DNA from: Kitasatospora sp. NBC_01250
GTDB lineage: Bacteria; Actinomycetota; Actinomycetes; Streptomycetales; Streptomycetaceae
Assembly: GCF_036226465.1 (NCBI RefSeq)
Contig: NZ_CP108476.1
Coordinates: forward strand, 868,001-932,000
DNA: 64,000 nucleotides
Reading direction: 5' to 3'
This document shows, piece after piece, positions 59,384 to 64,000 of the stretch. The translations under genes and the position numbers were made by a program. Every line of letters begins with the position of its first letter. Within the stretch, counting starts at the first letter, position 1. The notes beneath the pieces are model-generated. The model was given only the letters and a program-made list of their open reading frames with translations. It did not search any database and had not been told where the DNA came from.

Positions 59384-62300
59384 CCCCGGGGCCCAGGCGC
59401 CCTCCCTCGATCCGGAGCGCCGGGCCGCCGTGCTCGCGCTGCTCCACCAGCGCCGGGCCGCCGAACGGCGAGCGGCCGACGACACGATCCCCGTCCTGGT
59501 GCGCGACGGCCGGCCGAGCCCGGTCTCCTTCGCCCAGGCGCGGGTGCTCTTCCTGGAGGAGTTCGACCCGGACACCGCCCAGCACAACATGCCGCACGCC
59601 TTCACCCTGGACGGCCCGCTGGACGAGGCCGCGCTGCAGCGGGCGCTGGACGAGGTGTCGGCCCGGCACGAGGCGCTGCGCACCGCCTTCCCGCGCTCGA
59701 ACGGGCAGTGGAGCCAACTGGTCACCCACCCGGCCCCGGTGCCGCTGCCGCAGGTGGACCTGTCCGGTCAGCCCGAGCAGGAGCGGGCCGCGATGGCCCG
59801 CGCGGTGCTCGCCGAGGAGGCGCAGCGGCCCTTCGACCTGGAGCGCGGCCCGCTCTTCCGGGCCCGGCTGATCCGGCTCGCCCAGGAGCAGGCGATCCTC
59901 TTCCTCGACTTCCACCACGCCGTCTGCGACGGCTGGTCGGTGGGCCGGGTGATGGCCGACCTGGCCGCCTGCTACCGGGCCTCGGTGGCCGGTGAGGGCG
60001 CGGCGGTGCTCGATCCGCTGCCGGTGCAGTACCGCGACTACGCCGCCTGGCAGCGCGAGCGGCTCGGCGAGCCGGAGCTGCGGCGCGGACTGGACTTCTG
60101 GCAGGCGCAGTTGACCGGCGTCCCGGCCCTGGAGCTGCCCACCGACCGGCCCCGGCCTCCGGTGCGCGGCCACCGGGGAGCACTGGTGACGGTGGAATGG
60201 CCGCGCGAGCTGCTGGACGGCCTGACGGCGCTGGCCCGGGAGTGCGAGGCCACCCTGTTCGCGGTGCTGCTGGCCGGCTACCAGTGCCTGCTGGCCCGCT
60301 CCGCCGGGCAGCACGACTTCGCCGTGGGCACCATGGTGGCCGGCCGCAACCGGCCCGAACTGGAGCCGACGGTGGGCCTGTTCGCCAACACCGTGGTGCT
60401 GCGCGCCGACCTGAGCGGGCAGCCCGCCTTCACCGAGCTGGTCCGCCGGGCGCGCGATGGCTCGCTCGCGGCCTGGGACCACCAGGAGGTCCCCTTCGAG
60501 CGGGTGGTCGACGCCCTGGACGTGCCGCGCGACCTGAGCCGGACCGCGCTCTTCCAGGCCATGCTGGTGCTCCAGAACACCCCGCCGGCCGCCTTCACCC
60601 TGCCGGGCCTGACGGTGGGCGCGGTCGAGCCGGACAGCCGCACCGCCAAGACCGACCTGACCCTGTACGTGACCGAGCCGGCCCCGGGCGGGAGCGAAGG
60701 CCTCACCGTGGCGGCCGAGTTCAGCTCCGACCTGTTCGAGTCGGCCTCGGTGCGCGCCCTGCTGGAGCGGCTGCGCACGCTGCTCGCCGCGGCCGTGGCC
60801 GCCCCGGACACCACGCTGGACGCCCTGCCGCTGCTCACCGCCGACCGGCTGGCGACCCTGATCGCCGCCCAGCAGGCCACCCCCATACCCGAGCTGACGG
60901 TGGATCAGCTCCTTCGGCGGCGGGCCGCCGAACGGCCCGACGCCCCGGCCGTCAGCGCCCCGGGTGCCGCCTCGCTGAGCTACGCCGAGCTGGACCGGGC
61001 CGCCGACCGGCTGGCGCACCACCTGGCCGCCCGTGGCGCGGGCCCCGGGCAGCTGGTCGGAGTGGCCCTGGAGCGCGGCACCGACCTGCCCGTCGCCCTG
61101 CTCGCCGTGCTGCGCACCGGCGCGGCCTACGTGCCGCTCGATCCCGACTACCCGGCCGCCCGGCTCGCGGTGATGACCGAGGACGCCGGCCTCGCGCTGA
61201 CCGTCACCACCGGCAGGCTCGCCGCCCGCATCCCGGTCCCGCGCGAGGCGCTGGTGCTGCTGGACGAGCACGCCGCGGCGATCGCGGCCGGGCCCGCCGG
61301 ACCGCTGCCGGAGGTCGCCTCGCCCGACCACACCGCGTACGTCATCTTCACCTCCGGCTCCACCGGACGCCCCAAGGGCGTGCGGATCGCCCACCGCTCG
61401 CTGGTGAACCTGCTCGGCTCGGCGGGCCAGCGCTGCGGGATCGGCGCGGGCGACACGCTGCTCGCGGTCACCTCGCTCTCCTTCGACATCGCCGGCCTCG
61501 AACTGTGGGCGCCGCTGGTCGCCGGCGGCCACCTGGTGGTCTGCGACCGCCAGTCCGCCGCCGCGGCCGACCAGTTGGCCAAGGTGCTGGCCGAGTACCG
61601 CCCCACCGTGATGCAGGCGACCCCGGCCACCTGGCGGCTGCTCACCGACGCCGGCTGGCCGGGCGATCCGGCGCTCACCGTGCTGTGCGGCGGCGAGCGG
61701 CTCCCGGAGGACCTGGGCCGCACGCTGCGCCCGCTGGTCAAGGCCCTGTGGAACATGTACGGACCCACCGAGACCACCATCTGGTCGGCCGCCGGGCCGG
61801 TGGAGTTCACCGAGGACGAGGACCGGGTGCCGATCGGGCCGCCGCTGGCCAACACCGACCTGCACGTGCTGGACCCGCGGCTCGTCCCGCAGCCGGACGG
61901 CGTGGCCGGCGAGGTGTGGATCGGCGGGGCGGGCCTGGCCGAGGCCTACCACGGCCGTCCCGCACTGACTGCCGACCGGTTCCGCCCGCACCCCTTCGCC
62001 GCCACCCCCGGCGCCCGGATCTACCGCACCGGCGACCTGGCCCGGCGCCGCCCCGACGGACGCCTGGACTTCCTCGGGCGGCTGGACGACCAGGTGAAGG
62101 TGCGCGGCTACCGGATCGAACTCGGCGACGTGGAGGCGGCGTTGGCCGCCCACCCGAAGGTCGCCCAGGCGGTGGCGGCGGTGCGCGCCACGGCGGCCGG
62201 CGAGCGGCTGGTCGGCTACCTGGTGGCCGCGCCCGGGACCGAGCCCACCGTCACCGAACTGCGGGCCCACCTCAAGGAGGTGCTGCCCGACTACATGGTG

Positions 62301-63989
62301 CCGGCGCTGTTCGCCACCGTCCCCGCCTTCCCGCTGACCCCCAACGGCAAGATCGACCGGCGCGCGCTGCCCGCCCCCGAGCAGGCCGCCACCGCCTCCG
62401 GCACCGTCTACCAGGAGCCCGAGGGCCCCGTCGAGCAGGCGCTGGCCGCGATCTGGCAGGAGCTGCTCAGCGTCGAGCGGGTCGGCCGCCAGGACGACTT
62501 CTTCGCGCTCGGCGGTGACTCGCTGCTGGTGGTCCGGATGGTCGGCGCCGCCGCCCAGCAGGAGATCCGGCTCACTGCCAAGCAGGCCTTCCAGCACAAG
62601 ACGCTGGTCGAACTGGCCGCGGCGGCCGGTACGGTGAAGCTGCTGGCCCGCCAGGATGCGATCACCGGCCCCAGCCCGCTGCCGGTGGCCACCCACCAGT
62701 TCTTCGAGTCCGCTCCCCCGCGCCCCGACTACCACGCGCTGAGCTTCCTGCTGCGGGCCCGCGAGCCCCTGGACCCCGCGCTGCTCGACGAGGTGCTCGA
62801 CCAGCTGGTCGGCCACCACGACACCCTGCGGCTGCGGCTGACCGAACAGGACGGCCGCCTCGGACTCACCCACGACCCGCACCGGCGCCGCCCGCTGGTC
62901 GAGCAGGTCGACCTCGCCGGGCTGGACGACGAGGCGGTCGAGCAGGAGATCCAGCGGCACACCGACCGGATGCAGACCCGCTTCACCATGACCGGCGGCG
63001 AGCTGTTCGGCGCCCTCCTCTTCGACCTGGGCCCCGGGCGCGACCAGCGGCTGCTGCTGGCCGGGCACTACCTGATCGCCGACGTGATCGGCTGGCAGAT
63101 CCTGGCCGGCGACCTCGACGTGCTCTACCGCAGGCGCGCCCACGACGAGCCCTACCAGCTGCCCGCCAAGACCACCTCGCAGCACGAGTGGCTGGGCCGG
63201 CTGACCGAGTACGCCACCGGGCAGGCGGCCGCCGAGCGCGACTACTGGCTGGCGCCGGCCCGCTCCCGGGCCGTCCCGCTGCCCCAGGACCACCCCGAGG
63301 GCGACAACCGGGTGGCCGCCAACCGCGCGCTCTTCCTGACCCTGTCCACCGACCAGACCGAGGCGCTGCTGCGCCGCGCCAACAAGGCCGCCAAGCTGCC
63401 GCTGGACGCGATCCTGCTGTGGGCACTGGTGAGCGCGCTGGGCGAGTGGGCCGGCACCGAGACCCTGCCGGTCGACCTCTACGTGCCCGGCCGCGAGTCC
63501 CCCTGGGAGGACGTCGACCTGTCCCGGACGGTGGGCTGGCTCACCTACCGCTACCCGGTCTGGCTCGACCGGGCCCGCGCGCTGCCGCCCGCCGAGGCGG
63601 TGCGCGAGGTGTCCCGGCAGCTCAAGGCGGTGCCGCAGGGCGGCCTCGGCCATGGCGCGCTGCGCTACTTCGGCACCGACCGGGCCACCGCCGAGGCGCT
63701 GGCCGCGCAGCCCGTCCCCGAGCTGATGTTCAACTTCTTCGGCACCCCGGCCGGCGGGTTCCAGCTGTTCCAGCCGCTGGCCGGCGACTCCGGCCACTAC
63801 CACGACACCGAGTCGCGCCGGATGCGCCTGCTCATGGTCAACGGTGCGGTGGCGCACGGGCGGCTGCGGCTGGAGTGGGAGTACAGCGCGGGACGGCACG
63901 AGGAGTCCACCATCCAACACCTGATCGACCGCTGCACCGCCCTGCTCGTCGAACTGACCGCGAACTGCCCGGAGAGCGACCGTGACTGA
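59370..63989 (+). CDS. NRPS 4: C-A-PCP plus a degenerate epimerase-like domain
   Basis: The 1,539-residue synthetase has a C domain (HHAVCDG at 182-188), an A domain (core near 661, NMYGPTE) and a PCP (Ser1051). The code DILQCGMIWK matches the Gly code DILQLGLIWK at eight of ten positions. The C-terminal 480 residues are epimerase-like by RTVGWLT (E4), PQGGLGHG (E5) and FNFFG (E6). The catalytic motif HHxxxDG is H-Y-L-I-A-D-V (1233-1239), and E-G-H-G-R-E is Y-V-P-G-R-E (Tyr1371 to Glu1376). The second His and first Glu are lost, so normal epimerisation is unlikely. I chose ATG at 59370 with GAAAGG upstream; a GTG at 59352 is possible. There is no thioesterase. Confidence 0.92.
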   Translation: MTDTDPGAQAPSLDPERRAAVLALLHQRRAAERRAADDTIPVLVRDGRPSPVSFAQARVLFLEEFDPDTAQHNMPHAFTLDGPLDEAALQRALDEVSARHEALRTAFPRSNGQWSQLVTHPAPVPLPQVDLSGQPEQERAAMARAVLAEEAQRPFDLERGPLFRARLIRLAQEQAILFLDFHHAVCDGWSVGRVMADLAACYRASVAGEGAAVLDPLPVQYRDYAAWQRERLGEPELRRGLDFWQAQLTGVPALELPTDRPRPPVRGHRGALVTVEWPRELLDGLTALARECEATLFAVLLAGYQCLLARSAGQHDFAVGTMVAGRNRPELEPTVGLFANTVVLRADLSGQPAFTELVRRARDGSLAAWDHQEVPFERVVDALDVPRDLSRTALFQAMLVLQNTPPAAFTLPGLTVGAVEPDSRTAKTDLTLYVTEPAPGGSEGLTVAAEFSSDLFESASVRALLERLRTLLAAAVAAPDTTLDALPLLTADRLATLIAAQQATPIPELTVDQLLRRRAAERPDAPAVSAPGAASLSYAELDRAADRLAHHLAARGAGPGQLVGVALERGTDLPVALLAVLRTGAAYVPLDPDYPAARLAVMTEDAGLALTVTTGRLAARIPVPREALVLLDEHAAAIAAGPAGPLPEVASPDHTAYVIFTSGSTGRPKGVRIAHRSLVNLLGSAGQRCGIGAGDTLLAVTSLSFDIAGLELWAPLVAGGHLVVCDRQSAAAADQLAKVLAEYRPTVMQATPATWRLLTDAGWPGDPALTVLCGGERLPEDLGRTLRPLVKALWNMYGPTETTIWSAAGPVEFTEDEDRVPIGPPLANTDLHVLDPRLVPQPDGVAGEVWIGGAGLAEAYHGRPALTADRFRPHPFAATPGARIYRTGDLARRRPDGRLDFLGRLDDQVKVRGYRIELGDVEAALAAHPKVAQAVAAVRATAAGERLVGYLVAAPGTEPTVTELRAHLKEVLPDYMVPALFATVPAFPLTPNGKIDRRALPAPEQAATASGTVYQEPEGPVEQALAAIWQELLSVERVGRQDDFFALGGDSLLVVRMVGAAAQQEIRLTAKQAFQHKTLVELAAAAGTVKLLARQDAITGPSPLPVATHQFFESAPPRPDYHALSFLLRAREPLDPALLDEVLDQLVGHHDTLRLRLTEQDGRLGLTHDPHRRRPLVEQVDLAGLDDEAVEQEIQRHTDRMQTRFTMTGGELFGALLFDLGPGRDQRLLLAGHYLIADVIGWQILAGDLDVLYRRRAHDEPYQLPAKTTSQHEWLGRLTEYATGQAAAERDYWLAPARSRAVPLPQDHPEGDNRVAANRALFLTLSTDQTEALLRRANKAAKLPLDAILLWALVSALGEWAGTETLPVDLYVPGRESPWEDVDLSRTVGWLTYRYPVWLDRARALPPAEAVREVSRQLKAVPQGGLGHGALRYFGTDRATAEALAAQPVPELMFNFFGTPAGGFQLFQPLAGDSGHYHDTESRRMRLLMVNGAVAHGRLRLEWEYSAGRHEESTIQHLIDRCTALLVELTANCPESDRD

Positions 63990-64000
63990 CACCCCGTCCC
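63982..64000 (+). CDS. Start of the next cluster gene (partial, unidentified)
   Basis: GTG at 63982 opens a frame reading M-T-D-T-P-S that overlaps the NRPS 4 stop by eight bases. The context (tight coupling, no terminator) suggests another NRPS or tailoring gene, but six codons are too few to identify it. Confidence 0.5.

Noticed and set aside
62640..63989. Treating the last NRPS 4 domain as a normal epimerase
   Set aside because: The second His of HHxxxDG and the first Glu of EGHGRE are replaced, and the module is coded for Gly.
59184..63992. A 1,602-codon reverse-strand frame opposite NRPS 4
   Set aside because: It is an antisense shadow with biased composition; the forward frame has complete C, A, PCP and E-like motifs.
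1..64000. tRNA, rRNA and riboswitch genes
   Set aside because: I saw no cloverleaf-like, rRNA-like or known riboswitch sequence by eye in any intergenic gap, so none is reported. A covariance-model scan was not possible.

Overview
The window is high-GC DNA from a filamentous actinomycete, most likely a Streptomycetaceae member (Streptomyces or Kitasatospora). The reasons are strong third-position G/C use, many GTG starts, very rare TTA codons, a DtxR/IdeR-type iron box, twin-arginine lipoproteins, and a large non-ribosomal peptide synthetase (NRPS) locus. All calls come from reading the sequence by eye; no database was searched.

Layout. 1-4641: end of an aldo/keto reductase, then an iron-siderophore uptake locus (siderophore-interacting reductase and binding lipoprotein on one strand, two FecCD permeases on the other) split around a near-consensus iron box at 2463-2481. 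4700-9102: a small membrane protein, a TetR/SDR pair sharing a promoter-operator, a DUF3050 protein and a SulP-type permease without a STAS domain. 9280-13993: a metal/oxyanion island with a P1B-4-type ATPase, a CDF-like transporter, an ArsB-like permease and a universal-stress protein carrying a histidine-every-fourth-residue insert. 14078-20714: an Eis-like acetyltransferase and a translationally coupled methyltransferase-GH42-GH63 operon closed by a perfect 25-bp hairpin. 20830-26532: secreted lipase, carboxylesterase coupled to a kinase-like protein, a nitrilase-fold protein without its catalytic cysteine, and a PRC-barrel protein. 26890-32272: a MerR-methyltransferase fusion, a glyoxalase-fold protein, and a TetR/MFS efflux locus with two matching operators. 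32326-34210: a MITE and an IS1182-family element that abut at one shared CTAG. 34216-39470: a berberine-bridge-type oxidase, a DUF4232 lipoprotein, an NmrA-type protein, a DMT exporter and a small membrane protein.

39478-64000 is the left part of an NRPS cluster. A lysine-2,3-aminomutase-type radical SAM enzyme is divergent from four collinear NRPS genes: PCP-C-A-PCP; C-A-PCP-C-PCP-C-A-PCP; C-A-PCP-C-A-PCP; and C-A-PCP-E*. That gives eight carrier domains and only six adenylation domains, so two carriers (the first one and the one in the C-PCP module) must be loaded in trans. Hand-read specificity codes suggest Leu-like, Val-like, (unassigned in-trans), basic, basic (Orn-like), unknown and Gly-like residues after the starter. 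The aminomutase makes a beta-lysine-type unit a natural candidate for an in-trans-loaded position. The final epimerase-like domain has lost its catalytic motifs and follows a Gly-coded module, so it probably does not epimerise. The shared promoter region holds short direct repeats phased at about 10.5 bp. No thioesterase or MbtH gene lies inside the window; the next gene starts at 63982, so the cluster continues to the right.
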